Assembly (NCBI GenBank): GCA_002238565.1
Contig: MPMP01000016.1
Span: 1 to 64,000, forward strand
Length of the DNA: 64,000 bases
Reading direction: 5' to 3'
Origin: Albidovulum sp. bin36
GTDB lineage: Bacteria; Pseudomonadota; Alphaproteobacteria; Rhodobacterales; Rhodobacteraceae
In this document: piece after piece, positions 55,669 to 64,000 of the stretch
Position numbering within the stretch: the stretch's first letter is position 1
Layout: each line of letters begins with the position of its first letter
Made by a program: the position numbers and the translations under genes
The notes under the pieces: generated by a model
Database searches by the model: none
The model's input: the letters and a program-made list of their open reading frames with translations, nothing else
Told to the model about the DNA's origin: nothing

Positions 55669-56670
55669 ATGAATCAACAGCTGGCGAAATTAACGGGAAC
55701 CGCTTCGGTTGTGCTATCGCTGCTGGCATGTGCAGGCTTGGCGCAGGCGGACGGCCATTTGTCCAAGCCCGCGGGTTTCGGGGACAGGCCTCTTACCATG
55801 ATCGTGCCGTTCGGCCCCGGGGGCGGTTCGGACCAGCTGGCTCGCGCTATGGCCAAGGCCATGGAGGAAGAAGCGGGAATTTCCTTCCAGGTCGTCAACA
55901 AGGCGGGCGGCGGCGGCACCGCCGCGATACCGGATTTCATGCTGGCGCCTGCGGACGGCTATACCGTACTCGAGCATATCGATAACGCAATATCGGCCTA
56001 CGCCAGCGGCGACATCAGGGAAAATCCGGCCGTCGATTGGATTCCTCTGTGCATGACGCAAATAACATTTAGCCAGATCTACATCAGAACGGATGAAAGC
56101 CGCTTTTCCGATTGGGCGAGCTTCGTCGAATACGCCAAGGCGAATCCGGGCGAAGCGACGATGGCCAATCTCGGAAAAGTCGGTTCGATGGAACTCGTTG
56201 TCATGCACCAGCTTTCGGATGCGCTGGGGCTGGATGTCAAGCAGATCGCCTTCGACAAGCCCGCCGAAAGATACGGCGCGCTGATAGGCGGGCATGTCGA
56301 CGTTCTTTTCGAGCAGCCGGGCGACGTTCGAAGCTTCCTGGACGCGGGCCAGATGAAGCCCATCCTGACATTCCTGGATGCGCGGCCGGATGCGTTCGCC
56401 GAAGTTCCGACGCATCGCGAGGTCGGCGCCGACTTTGAATCGCTGACGCGCTTCCGGGGATTCTTTGTCAAGAGCGGCGTGCCGAGCGACAGAGTCGAAT
56501 TTCTTGCCGCGGCGTGCGCCGCGGGATTCAGCAACCCGGACTACGCTGAATTCAACCGAAACAAATACATGCACCTAATCGACAGCTATCGCGACACGGA
56601 GGGTTCGATCGAACTGATCAACGGCGCGGTTGCGACCTACCAGGCTATGTACGAGCAGCTGGGAATCTAG
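55669..56670 (+). CDS. TTT-family (TctC/BugD type) periplasmic substrate-binding protein
   Basis: A 333-residue exported binding protein. The signal peptide ends near LAQA (about residue 27). RPLTMIVPFGPGGGSDQLARA and NKAGGGGTAAIPDFM are the conserved phosphate/carboxylate-binding elements of the TctC family. It is the first gene of the tctC-tctB-tctA set. Known TTT substrates are citrate, C4 dicarboxylates, aromatic acids and, in Roseovarius, sulfolactate (SlcHFG). The downstream genes point to a sulfonate, probably sulfoacetate. Confidence 0.9.
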   Translation: MNQQLAKLTGTASVVLSLLACAGLAQADGHLSKPAGFGDRPLTMIVPFGPGGGSDQLARAMAKAMEEEAGISFQVVNKAGGGGTAAIPDFMLAPADGYTVLEHIDNAISAYASGDIRENPAVDWIPLCMTQITFSQIYIRTDESRFSDWASFVEYAKANPGEATMANLGKVGSMELVVMHQLSDALGLDVKQIAFDKPAERYGALIGGHVDVLFEQPGDVRSFLDAGQMKPILTFLDARPDAFAEVPTHREVGADFESLTRFRGFFVKSGVPSDRVEFLAAACAAGFSNPDYAEFNRNKYMHLIDSYRDTEGSIELINGAVATYQAMYEQLGI

Positions 56671-56744
56671 TCTGCGGACGCGGAAGGCGCGCTGCGCGCC
56701 TTCCGCTCGGCCGGTCGCGTGTTCGCGACGACAGCTGAAAAACG

Positions 56745-57320
56745 ATGACCGAGCGTACTCTTGACGGCGAAAGCCCCCGGCCAACGAGCGAATTCTGGCG
56801 TTCGTTCGCCGAAATGGCCGTTTGGCTGCTCATTTGCGGCATTGTGTATTCGCAAACCGGCCTGTTCGACCGCGAGATTCCCGACTACGAGTTTGGTGCA
56901 ACGGGCTGGCCCAGGGCGCTCTGCATCGCCGCGGCGTTCGGCGCCGTCGCTCAGTTCTGCCTGCAGCGAATCGTCGCTCGACGCGCGCCTGAAAACGCTA
57001 ACGCGAAGTCCGGCGCGAAGAGCGGCGGCGACTGGCGAACGCTGGCGCAGCGGGCGGCGGTTTTCGTCTTTCCCCTTCTGTGGCTCTATCTGGCGCCTAG
57101 AGTGGGCTTTTACATATCGGCGCCGTTTTTCGTAGCCGGAATGCTACTGCTGATGGAAGTGCGCTCGCCGGTCAACTTGTTCGCGGTGACGGCGGCGATC
57201 TACGCGCTGGTTCTATTATTCTTCACCCGATTGTTTTTCGTCGCCTTGCCGGTCGGGAGAATCGAGGCGTTCTACGATGTCAACGTGGCGATTATCGGCC
57301 TGGCGCGCATAGGTCTGTAG
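56745..57320 (+). CDS. TTT transporter small membrane subunit (TctB type)
   Basis: A 191-residue protein with four hydrophobic segments, low sequence conservation, and the position expected of TctB between tctC and tctA. The segment FPLLWLYLAPRVGFYISAPF is typical. It ends two bases before tctA. Confidence 0.85.
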   Translation: MTERTLDGESPRPTSEFWRSFAEMAVWLLICGIVYSQTGLFDREIPDYEFGATGWPRALCIAAAFGAVAQFCLQRIVARRAPENANAKSGAKSGGDWRTLAQRAAVFVFPLLWLYLAPRVGFYISAPFFVAGMLLLMEVRSPVNLFAVTAAIYALVLLFFTRLFFVALPVGRIEAFYDVNVAIIGLARIGL

Positions 57321-57322
57321 CG

Positions 57323-58846
57323 ATGGATATGTTTATCCAGGGCACGATGAACCTCTTCGGGGACTGGAACACCCTGCTCATATTCGCAATGGGGCTTCTG
57401 GGCGGCATGATTTTCGGCGCGACGCCCGGGGTCAACATGCTGACTCTGGGAGCCGTCGTGCTTCCCTTTACGATCACGATGCTACCCGAGCATGCGATCA
57501 TGCTGTTCTCCGTGATCTATTGCGCCGGCGTGTTCGGCGGCGCGATTACTGCCATTCTCTTCAACATTCCCGGAGCTCCCGAAAACGCGCCGACCTGCTT
57601 CGACGGCTATCCAATGACTCTTCGAGGCGAAAGCGGCAAGGCGATTGGCGCGGCGGTCAGCTGCTCTGCGATCGGCGGACTGGCGTCGGCGATTCTTATG
57701 ATGTCGGCGACCGGGGCCATCGCCGGCTGGGCCATCAGGGCTTTCGGGCCGCAGGAGATTTTCGCATTGATCTTCTTCGGGCTGGCGGTTTCGGCGTCCA
57801 TTGGCGCCGCGACGCTTTGGAAAGGGTGGCTGTCGGTTCTGGCGGGCTTGCTGATCGCGACGATCGGCACCGACCCGGTAGGCGGCATCGCGAGATTCAA
57901 CGAGGGTTCGCTTCTCGGTCTTTCCTTCCATTCCTACTATTTGTCGGCCGGCATACATTTCATTCCGATAATTCTCGGCTTTTTCGCCGTTTCCGAGGTT
58001 TTCGCTCAGGCGGTCAATATTGCCATGGGAACCCGCGAGAGGCCGAAGGCCGGACTGGAATTTCCAAGCGCGGCGGAATTCTGGCGCGTGCGATGGACAA
58101 TGCTTCGCTCCGTCGGAATCGGTTTCTTCGCCGGCATCCTGCCCGGCATCGGAGCCACGCTCGCGGCGTTTCTCGGCTATAGCCAGGCTCAGCGCTGGTC
58201 CAGGAACCGACAGAATTTCGGCAAGGGCGAAATCGAGGGCGTCGTCGCTTCGGAAACCGCCAACAACGCGGCGACCGGCGCCGCCATGATTCCCTTGCTG
58301 GCTCTCGGGCTTCCGGGCGGCGCGCTGACCGCCATGATGCTAGGAATTTTCCAAATCCACGGCATGGAGCCGGGGCCGTTGATCTTCATCAATTCCGGCG
58401 AATTGGTCTGGATCACGTTCGCCGCGATGTTCTGGGCGAATCTCCTGATCATTTTCCTAGGGTGGCTGCAGACCAAGACTGTCGTGCATCTCCTTCGCAT
58501 TCCGTTCCGCTGGCTGGCTCCCGGAATTCTCATGCTCGCAATCGTCGGGGCCTACGCGCTGAGGAATCTATTTATCGATGTCTGGGTGATGTTCATCGCG
58601 GGCATCGCCGGCTACCTGCTGAGGCGCACCGGATATTCCGCAGCCGGCATCGTTCTCGGACTCATTTTGGGCAAGCTCGGCGAGTCGGCCTTTACGAAAT
58701 CGATGCAGTTGATGGACTACAATTTTCTGGGCTTTTTCGAGCGGCCGATCGCCGCCGTGCTAATCGTGCTCGGCGTCGGGGCGGTCATCCTGAGCATCGC
58801 CGGCGAGTTCCGTCGCGTCGAGCAGCAAAAGGCATCGCTGGATTAA
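57323..58846 (+). CDS. TTT transporter large membrane subunit (TctA type)
   Basis: A 507-residue permease with about eleven or twelve hydrophobic segments. The family signature GMIFGATPGVNMLTLGAVVL is at residues 30-49, GAITAILFNIPGAPENAPTC follows, and GILPGIGATLAAFLGY and ALGLPGGALTAMMLG occur in the second half. Its stop overlaps an in-frame ATG of the next gene by one base. Confidence 0.93.
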   Translation: MDMFIQGTMNLFGDWNTLLIFAMGLLGGMIFGATPGVNMLTLGAVVLPFTITMLPEHAIMLFSVIYCAGVFGGAITAILFNIPGAPENAPTCFDGYPMTLRGESGKAIGAAVSCSAIGGLASAILMMSATGAIAGWAIRAFGPQEIFALIFFGLAVSASIGAATLWKGWLSVLAGLLIATIGTDPVGGIARFNEGSLLGLSFHSYYLSAGIHFIPIILGFFAVSEVFAQAVNIAMGTRERPKAGLEFPSAAEFWRVRWTMLRSVGIGFFAGILPGIGATLAAFLGYSQAQRWSRNRQNFGKGEIEGVVASETANNAATGAAMIPLLALGLPGGALTAMMLGIFQIHGMEPGPLIFINSGELVWITFAAMFWANLLIIFLGWLQTKTVVHLLRIPFRWLAPGILMLAIVGAYALRNLFIDVWVMFIAGIAGYLLRRTGYSAAGIVLGLILGKLGESAFTKSMQLMDYNFLGFFERPIAAVLIVLGVGAVILSIAGEFRRVEQQKASLD

Positions 58847-58860
58847 TGGAGGCCATTGAA

Positions 58861-60279
58861 ATGGATGCCGCGACCTCAGGCGAAAATTCGGCGCGCCGGA
58901 CAATCGAGAAACTCGTTGAGCGAGCCCGAAGCGCCATGACGAGCATGGGCGAATGCGACCAGGGGAGGGTGGACGACGCCGTGACCGCGCTCGCTTGGTC
59001 TCTCTACAAGCCCGAAAACGCGAAATTGCTCGCGGAGATGGCGGTTGCCGATACGGGGTTGGGCGATGCGGATTCGAAGTACTTGAAAAACACGCGCAAG
59101 ACATTCGGGACGCTTCGCGACCTGCTGCGCGCGAAAACCGTAGGAATGATTGGCGAAGACAAGGACAAGGGGCTCGCGTATTTCGGCAAGCCGGTCGGCG
59201 TGGTCGGAGCCGTGTGCCCGTCGACGAATCCGTCGGCGACGCCTGTCAACAAGGCCATGATGGCCGTCAAGGGCGGCAACGCCGTAATCATCGGCCCGTC
59301 GCCGTCGGGGTATCCCACGACGGCCAAGGCCGTCGAATTCATGCGCGGCGAATTGGTCAAGGCCGGGCATGCCGCAGATCTGGTCCAAGTGCTCCCGCCG
59401 CCCGTCAACAAGGAACTGACGCAGGAGCTGGTGTCGCAAGTCGACCTCGCGGTCGTAACCGGCTCGCAGGACAATGTTCGCCGAGCAATGCTCTCGGGCA
59501 CCGTAGCCATCGGCGTCGGCGCCGGCAACGTCCCCGTCATCCTCGATGAAAGCGCGGACCTTGACGACGCGGCGCAAAAGATCGCCCGTTCGAAGATCTT
59601 CGACAATGCGACATCATGCTCGTCCGAAAACGCGGTTGTCGTACTCGATTCGGTCTACGAGCGCGCGATCCAAGCGCTTGAAAACGCCGGCGGCTGGCTC
59701 TGCGATCGCGACGAGAGAGCAGCTGTCGAGAGGAATCTCTGGATCGGCGGAAAATTGAATCGCAGGGCGATCGCCAAGGACGCGCCGACTCTCGCCGGGC
59801 TTTTCGGCCTTCGCCCGGGCGCTGAAACTCGCAAGTTCTTCATGGTGGAGGAAGCCGGCGTCGGAGGAAAGGGGAGCTTCGCGGACGAAAAACTGTCTCT
59901 GGTTCTCGCCGTGTATCGCGCCGGCGACTTCGACGACGCGAAGAGAATCGTCCGCAGCATCCTGGACGTCGCGGGAAAGGGGCATTCGGTCGGAATACAC
60001 ACGCGCAGCATGGCGCGAGCGAGGGAGGTCGCCGAGGAAACCGATGTCGTTCGAGTGCTAGTCAACCAGGCGCATACATTCGGCAACGGAGGAGGATTCG
60101 ACAACGCGCTTCCGTTTACGCTGTCCATGGGCGGCGGCACCTGGGCCGGCAACACCATCGACAACAACCTGAATTACCGCTGCTTTATCAATGTCACCCG
60201 CCTCGTGACGACAATTCCCGAAGACAGGCCCACCGAGGAGCAGCTGTTCGGCAAGTACTGGAAAAGATACGGAAAATGA
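58861..60279 (+). CDS. sauS: CoA-acylating aldehyde dehydrogenase, candidate sulfoacetaldehyde dehydrogenase
   Basis: A 472-residue enzyme of the EutE/SauS group. The active-site Cys is in DNATSCSSENAVVV. ATG 58861 is chosen because GGAGG (58848-58852) lies eight bases upstream; an earlier ATG at 58846 is possible. SauS reduces sulfoacetyl-CoA to sulfoacetaldehyde with NADPH or NADH. The name rests on context: ligase genes behind it make the acyl-CoA and xsc uses the aldehyde. EutE-type acetaldehyde dehydrogenase is the alternative, but no ethanolamine or propanediol genes are nearby. Confidence 0.8.
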   Translation: MDAATSGENSARRTIEKLVERARSAMTSMGECDQGRVDDAVTALAWSLYKPENAKLLAEMAVADTGLGDADSKYLKNTRKTFGTLRDLLRAKTVGMIGEDKDKGLAYFGKPVGVVGAVCPSTNPSATPVNKAMMAVKGGNAVIIGPSPSGYPTTAKAVEFMRGELVKAGHAADLVQVLPPPVNKELTQELVSQVDLAVVTGSQDNVRRAMLSGTVAIGVGAGNVPVILDESADLDDAAQKIARSKIFDNATSCSSENAVVVLDSVYERAIQALENAGGWLCDRDERAAVERNLWIGGKLNRRAIAKDAPTLAGLFGLRPGAETRKFFMVEEAGVGGKGSFADEKLSLVLAVYRAGDFDDAKRIVRSILDVAGKGHSVGIHTRSMARAREVAEETDVVRVLVNQAHTFGNGGGFDNALPFTLSMGGGTWAGNTIDNNLNYRCFINVTRLVTTIPEDRPTEEQLFGKYWKRYGK

Positions 60280-61406
60280 ATTTCGAGGAATGGGCATCCA
60301 AAGCTCTGATCGCCGAGCGCGGAATCGTTGTTCCGCGGGGGCGTATCGCCCGCAGCCCGGAGGAAGCGAAAGCGGCGGCGCGAGGACCCTGCGCCGTGAA
60401 GGCCCAGGTTCCCGCCGGCAGGCGCGGCAAGGCCGGAGGCGTGAAATTAGCATCGGGACCCGGAGAAGCCACGGAATTCGCGGCGAGCATGCTCGGGTCG
60501 GAAATCTCCGGCTGCAAAGTCGAGAAAGTGCTCGTCGAGGAGCGTGTCGATGTGGCGAGGGAGCTATACGCCGCGGTTTTGAGCGATCGGGGTAATCGCT
60601 GCCCGACGGTTCTGTTTTCGCCGTCCGGCGGAATCGATATCGAGGAGGCGGCTGCGAGCGACAGCGAGGCGATGCGCAGCTGCCAGGTCGACATTCGGCG
60701 CGGATTCGGGCCGGCCGAGGCGGAATCGCTTCTCGAAGGGCTTGATCTAGGCGACCGGAAGCCCGAAATCGCCGCCGCGCTCGCGGCGCTGTATTCCGCC
60801 TACCGGGATCTCGACGCCGAGCTTCTTGAAATTAATCCGCTCGCGATCGCGGCCGGCGGCGAAGTCGTGGCGCTCGACTGCAAATTCGTTCTGGACGACA
60901 GCGCGGCGGCGCGCAGGCCGGAGCTGGCGGCGCGGGCGTCCCGCGAACAAGCGACGGAACTGGAAATTAGAGCCGCCGAGGCGGGCCTTCGGCTGATCGA
61001 GCTCGATGGCGACGTAGGCGTTCTGGCCAACGGGGCCGGCCTGACCATGGCGACCATGGATGCGATTGCGCACTTCGGAGGGCGCCCGGCGAATTTTCTG
61101 GAAATCGGAGGCGATTCGTACACGAAGGCGGAACCCGCGCTGCGGATCATTCTCGAGAACCCCGGGATCAAATGCCTTTTGGTCAATTTTTGCGGCGCAT
61201 TCGCGCGCACGGACGTAATGGCCGGCGGGGTTGTCGCGGCATGGAAGAAGCTTCGTCCGTCCATTCCCGCATTCTTCAGCGTTCACGGCACCGGCGAGGA
61301 GGATGCGATCGAGCTTATCAGAAGCGAGCTGGGGATCGAGCCCTACGACTTGATGGACGACGCGGTCGTCGCCGCGGTTCGCGCCGCCGAGGAGGCGCGG
61401 CGATGA
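60276..61406 (+). CDS. ADP-forming CoA ligase, beta subunit (SucC-like); candidate sulfoacetate-CoA ligase
   Basis: A 376-residue ATP-grasp protein. VKAQVPAGRRGKAGGVKLA is the nucleotide-binding motif of SucC-type subunits. AELLEINPLA and LANGAGLTMATMDAI are conserved, as is EIGGDSYTKAEPAL. The family activates carboxylates to CoA thioesters with ATP. It overlaps the preceding gene by four bases. It is unlikely to be the TCA-cycle enzyme because of its sulfonate neighbours and its divergent sequence. Confidence 0.83.
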   Translation: MNFEEWASKALIAERGIVVPRGRIARSPEEAKAAARGPCAVKAQVPAGRRGKAGGVKLASGPGEATEFAASMLGSEISGCKVEKVLVEERVDVARELYAAVLSDRGNRCPTVLFSPSGGIDIEEAAASDSEAMRSCQVDIRRGFGPAEAESLLEGLDLGDRKPEIAAALAALYSAYRDLDAELLEINPLAIAAGGEVVALDCKFVLDDSAAARRPELAARASREQATELEIRAAEAGLRLIELDGDVGVLANGAGLTMATMDAIAHFGGRPANFLEIGGDSYTKAEPALRIILENPGIKCLLVNFCGAFARTDVMAGGVVAAWKKLRPSIPAFFSVHGTGEEDAIELIRSELGIEPYDLMDDAVVAAVRAAEEARR

Positions 61407-62266
61407 TTCTTCTCGGCAGCCACAGAATTCTCGTTCAAGGCGTTACCGGCCGCCAGGGAACCTTTTGGACGAGCGAAATGATTAAGTACGGCGCCGCCGT
61501 CGTCGGCGGCGTCAATCCGCGCAAGGCCGGAACCAGCCACCTGGGTTTGCCGGTTTTCGCATCCGCGCGAGAAATGACCGGAAAGTTCGATGTCGCGCTG
61601 ATGTTCGTTCCTCCCCTGTCCGCGAAGACAGCGGCCATCGACGCCTGCGAGGCGGGCGCGAAGCTCGTAATTTGCCTCGCGGAGCACATTCCAACGCACG
61701 ACGTGATGGAGATGCTGGCGGGGGCCAAGGCCAACGGGTGCAGAATCGCGGGGCCGAATACGGCCGGGCTTGTTACGCCGGGCCAGACCTTCGCCGGTAT
61801 AATGCCCGCCTTCAATAGCAGGATTTTCAAGGCCGGCGGCATCGGCGTCATCTCCAGGTCGGGAAGCCTCGGCGCCCTTGCGTGCCTCAATCTGACGCGA
61901 AGCGGCATGGGGCAGTCCGCATTCTTCGGCGTGGGCGGCGACCCGATGATCGGGACGACGACGCGGGAAGCCTTGGAAATGTTCGATCGGGACGAAAGGA
62001 CTTCGGCGGTCGTCATATGCGGGGAAATCGGAGGTTCGGCGGAGGAGGAAGCCGCCGAATACGCGCAGGGCATGCGCAAGCCGGTCGCGGCGTTCATCGC
62101 CGGGAGGTCCTCGCCGCCGGGAAAGAAGATGGGCCACGCGGGGGCCATCGTAGACGGGGGCAGGGGCGGCTACGCGTCCAAGCGCCGCGCCCTGGAATCC
62201 GCCGGCGTCCCGGTTGCGGATTTGCCTAGCGAATTGCCGGCGCTGATTTCGGGCGCCGGATCCTAG
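61403..62266 (+). CDS. ADP-forming CoA ligase, alpha subunit (SucD-like); candidate sulfoacetate-CoA ligase
   Basis: A 287-residue partner of the preceding subunit (four-base overlap, ATGA). QGVTGRQGTFWTSEMIKYGA is the CoA-binding N-terminus, SRSGSLGALACLN the middle motif, and KKMGHAGAIVDGG carries the phosphohistidine. Together the pair could make sulfoacetyl-CoA from sulfoacetate. Run in reverse with a dehydrogenase it would yield sulfoacetate and ATP, but the presence of xsc favours the catabolic direction. Confidence 0.83.
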   Translation: MILLGSHRILVQGVTGRQGTFWTSEMIKYGAAVVGGVNPRKAGTSHLGLPVFASAREMTGKFDVALMFVPPLSAKTAAIDACEAGAKLVICLAEHIPTHDVMEMLAGAKANGCRIAGPNTAGLVTPGQTFAGIMPAFNSRIFKAGGIGVISRSGSLGALACLNLTRSGMGQSAFFGVGGDPMIGTTTREALEMFDRDERTSAVVICGEIGGSAEEEAAEYAQGMRKPVAAFIAGRSSPPGKKMGHAGAIVDGGRGGYASKRRALESAGVPVADLPSELPALISGAGS

Positions 62267-62388
62267 GCGGGATGTCGGCGGCGGCGGCTGGAAGCGGAAG
62301 ATTCTGCTGTTATTAGGCTCGGGGAAGCGGTAAGGAAGCCAGCCGTCTTCCCTCGGGCGGGGACCTGCGAGCAAACTGGAGTTGCGCC

Positions 62389-64000
62389 ATGAGAATGACA
62401 ACTGAGGAAGCATTCGTCAAAGTTCTGCAGATGCACGGCATCGAGAATGCTTTCGGAATCATAGGTTCCGCGATGATGCCGGTTTCGGATCTGTTTCCAG
62501 AGGCGGGGATTACATTTTGGGATGTCGCCGACGAAAAGAACGGCGGATACATGGCTGATGGATTCACGCGGGCGACGGGCAAGATGTCGATGGCCATCGC
62601 GCAGAACGGCCCCGGCGTTACAGGATTCGTAACGGCCATAAAGACCGCGTACTGGAACCATTCCCCCTTGCTCCTGGTTACGCCGCAGGCCGCCAACCGG
62701 ACGATCGGGCAGGGCGGCTTCCAGGAAGTCGAGCAGATGAATCTGTTCAAGGACATGGTTTGCTATCAGGAGGAACTGCGGGATCCGGTCAGGGTTGCGG
62801 AGGTGCTGAACAGGGTGATCATGCGCGCATGGCGAGGGTCGGCGCCCGCGCAAATCAATGTGCCGCGAGACTACTTTACGCATGTCGTCGATATCGAATT
62901 GCCGCAGGTCGTAAGATTCGAAAGGCCTTCGGGCGGCGATGCCGCGCTCGAGACAGCCGCGAACTTGCTGTCCGAGGCTGAATTCCCGGTGATCCTAAAC
63001 GGGGCCGGGGTCGTGCTGTCGAATGGAATAGAGGCGGCGAAGAAGCTGGCGGAACGGCTGGCCGCGCCGGTATGCTGCAACTACCAGCACAATGACGCCT
63101 TTCCCGGATCGCACCCGCTCTTCTGCGGTCCGCTGGGCTACAACGGTTCGAAAGCCGGCATGGAGCTGATATCGAAGGCCGATGTCGTGCTGGCGCTCGG
63201 AACGCGGCTGAATCCGTTTTCTACGCTGCCGGGATACGGAATAGACTATTGGCCCCGCCAAGCGAAAGTTATCCAGGTCGACATCAATGCGGACCGAATC
63301 GGGCTGACCAAGAAAGTGAGCGTGGGCATCGAAGGGGATGCGAAGGCAGTCGCCGAAAAACTTCTCGAAAGACTATCGCCGTCGGCAGGGGAAAAGGGGC
63401 GCAAGGCGCGCGAGTCCCTAATTCGCACGACCAAGTCGGCCTGGCTTCAGCAGCTGAGTTCGATGGACCACGAGGACGACGATCCGGGAACGACCTGGAA
63501 CGAGCGCGCCCGTCGCCGTCAGCCCGATCACCTGTCGCCGCGCAAAGCATGGCGCGCCATCCAGGCGGGGCTGCCGGCCGATGCCATAATTTCTTCGGAT
63601 ATCGGCAACAACTGCGCGATCGGCAACGCCTATCCGGCGTTCGAGGAGGGCCGAAAGTATCTGGCGCCGGGCCTGTTCGGGCCTTGCGGCTACGGATTCC
63701 CCGCAATCGTAGGCGCCAAGATCGGATGCCCGGACGTGCCTGTCGTCGGATTCGCCGGCGACGGGGCATTCGGAATCTCCATGAACGAGCTGACCTCGAT
63801 CGGACGCTCGAACTGGCCCGCCGTCACCATGGTCGTCTTCCGAAACTACCAGTGGGGCGCGGAAAAACGGAATACGACCCTTTGGTTCGACGACAATTTC
63901 GTAGGCACCGAGCTGAACCCCGATCTCAGCTACGCGAAGGTTGCCGAAGCTTGCGGGCTGCGCGGAGTCGAGGCAAGAACGGCCGACGAAGTTACCGAGG
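62389..64000 (+). CDS. xsc: sulfoacetaldehyde acetyltransferase (3' end outside window)
   Basis: 537 codons are present and the frame is open to the window end; Xsc is usually about 580-600 residues. ATG 62389 has GGAG seven bases upstream. The ThDP enzyme cleaves sulfoacetaldehyde with phosphate to acetyl phosphate and sulfite, the key step of C2-sulfonate breakdown. NGGYMADGFTRATGKMSMAI near the N-terminus and the ThDP motif GFAGDGAFGISMNELTSIGR are characteristic, with YQWGAEKRN also as expected for Xsc. A 122-base gap separates it from the ligase gene; pta would be expected downstream. Confidence 0.92.
   Translation, partial: MRMTTEEAFVKVLQMHGIENAFGIIGSAMMPVSDLFPEAGITFWDVADEKNGGYMADGFTRATGKMSMAIAQNGPGVTGFVTAIKTAYWNHSPLLLVTPQAANRTIGQGGFQEVEQMNLFKDMVCYQEELRDPVRVAEVLNRVIMRAWRGSAPAQINVPRDYFTHVVDIELPQVVRFERPSGGDAALETAANLLSEAEFPVILNGAGVVLSNGIEAAKKLAERLAAPVCCNYQHNDAFPGSHPLFCGPLGYNGSKAGMELISKADVVLALGTRLNPFSTLPGYGIDYWPRQAKVIQVDINADRIGLTKKVSVGIEGDAKAVAEKLLERLSPSAGEKGRKARESLIRTTKSAWLQQLSSMDHEDDDPGTTWNERARRRQPDHLSPRKAWRAIQAGLPADAIISSDIGNNCAIGNAYPAFEEGRKYLAPGLFGPCGYGFPAIVGAKIGCPDVPVVGFAGDGAFGISMNELTSIGRSNWPAVTMVVFRNYQWGAEKRNTTLWFDDNFVGTELNPDLSYAKVAEACGLRGVEARTADEVTE

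Noticed and set aside
58462-58860. Upstream in-frame extension of the SauS-like dehydrogenase (605 codons in total)
   Set aside because: It lies inside the tctA coding region in another frame; the family length and GGAGG site support a start at 58861.

Overview
The window is a chromosomal segment of an alphaproteobacterium, most likely a member of, or close relative to, Rhodobacterales. This rests on gene order and protein character, not on any search: tatABC with a DUF815 ATPase, nlpD-like/pcm/surE/serS followed by yajC-secD-secF and an Mth938-like gene, a LOG protein beside a LysM protein, yfgM-like/bamB/der, ccmABCDG, pyrC-pyrE-dnaB-alr-mlaEF-radA-cvpA, and acnA with a DUF1223 gene. No tRNA, rRNA, CRISPR array or replication origin was recognised.

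Layout. 1-0.4 kb: C-terminal end of an IS4-family transposase. 0.9-3.2 kb: an SDR lacking the usual catalytic Tyr/Lys and an orphan ABC ATPase. 3.4-5.9 kb: tatABC plus DUF815 ATPase. 6.0-8.3 kb: an accessory SDR and an unrecognised coiled-coil protein. 8.4-12.3 kb (minus): serS, surE, pcm and an NlpD-like lipoprotein. 13.3-17.5 kb: yajC-secD-secF, a TauE/SafE-type permease, and an Mth938-like gene interrupted by an in-frame TAA. 17.5-18.7 kb: gene-poor. 18.7-20 kb: sodB and LOG. 20.1-25.2 kb: a 1707-residue acidic envelope protein with about eight tandem repeats of 127-139 residues and a C-terminal LysM. 25.3-30.1 kb (minus): a two-gene RND efflux system. 30.4-34.1 kb: YfgM-like, bamB, der. 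34.1-38.0 kb (minus): DEDDh exonuclease, SDR, cvpA, radA, without the purF often found beside cvpA. 38.7-39.7 kb: a PhnB-like VOC protein and an SRPBCC protein set between radA and mlaF. 40.4-49.6 kb (minus): ccmA-B-C-D-G, pyrC, pyrE, dnaB, alr, mlaE, mlaF. 49.9-53.7 kb: acnA and DUF1223. 53.7-54.65 kb: mostly non-coding, with one weak small ORF and a decayed PD-(D/E)XK (DUF1703-type) C-terminus.

54.65-64 kb is the most coherent metabolic island. A divergent LysR regulator faces a tripartite tricarboxylate (TTT) transporter, a CoA-acylating aldehyde dehydrogenase with the SauS/EutE active-site motif, a two-subunit succinyl-CoA-synthetase-like (ADP-forming) CoA ligase, and the start of xsc (sulfoacetaldehyde acetyltransferase), which runs off the window. 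Together they suggest uptake of a sulfonate, probably sulfoacetate: activation to sulfoacetyl-CoA, reduction to sulfoacetaldehyde, then cleavage to acetyl phosphate and sulfite. The parts are known families. The unusual point is the combination of TTT uptake and an ADP-forming ligase where the described Cupriavidus route uses an MFS transporter (SauU) and an AMP-forming ligase (SauT).
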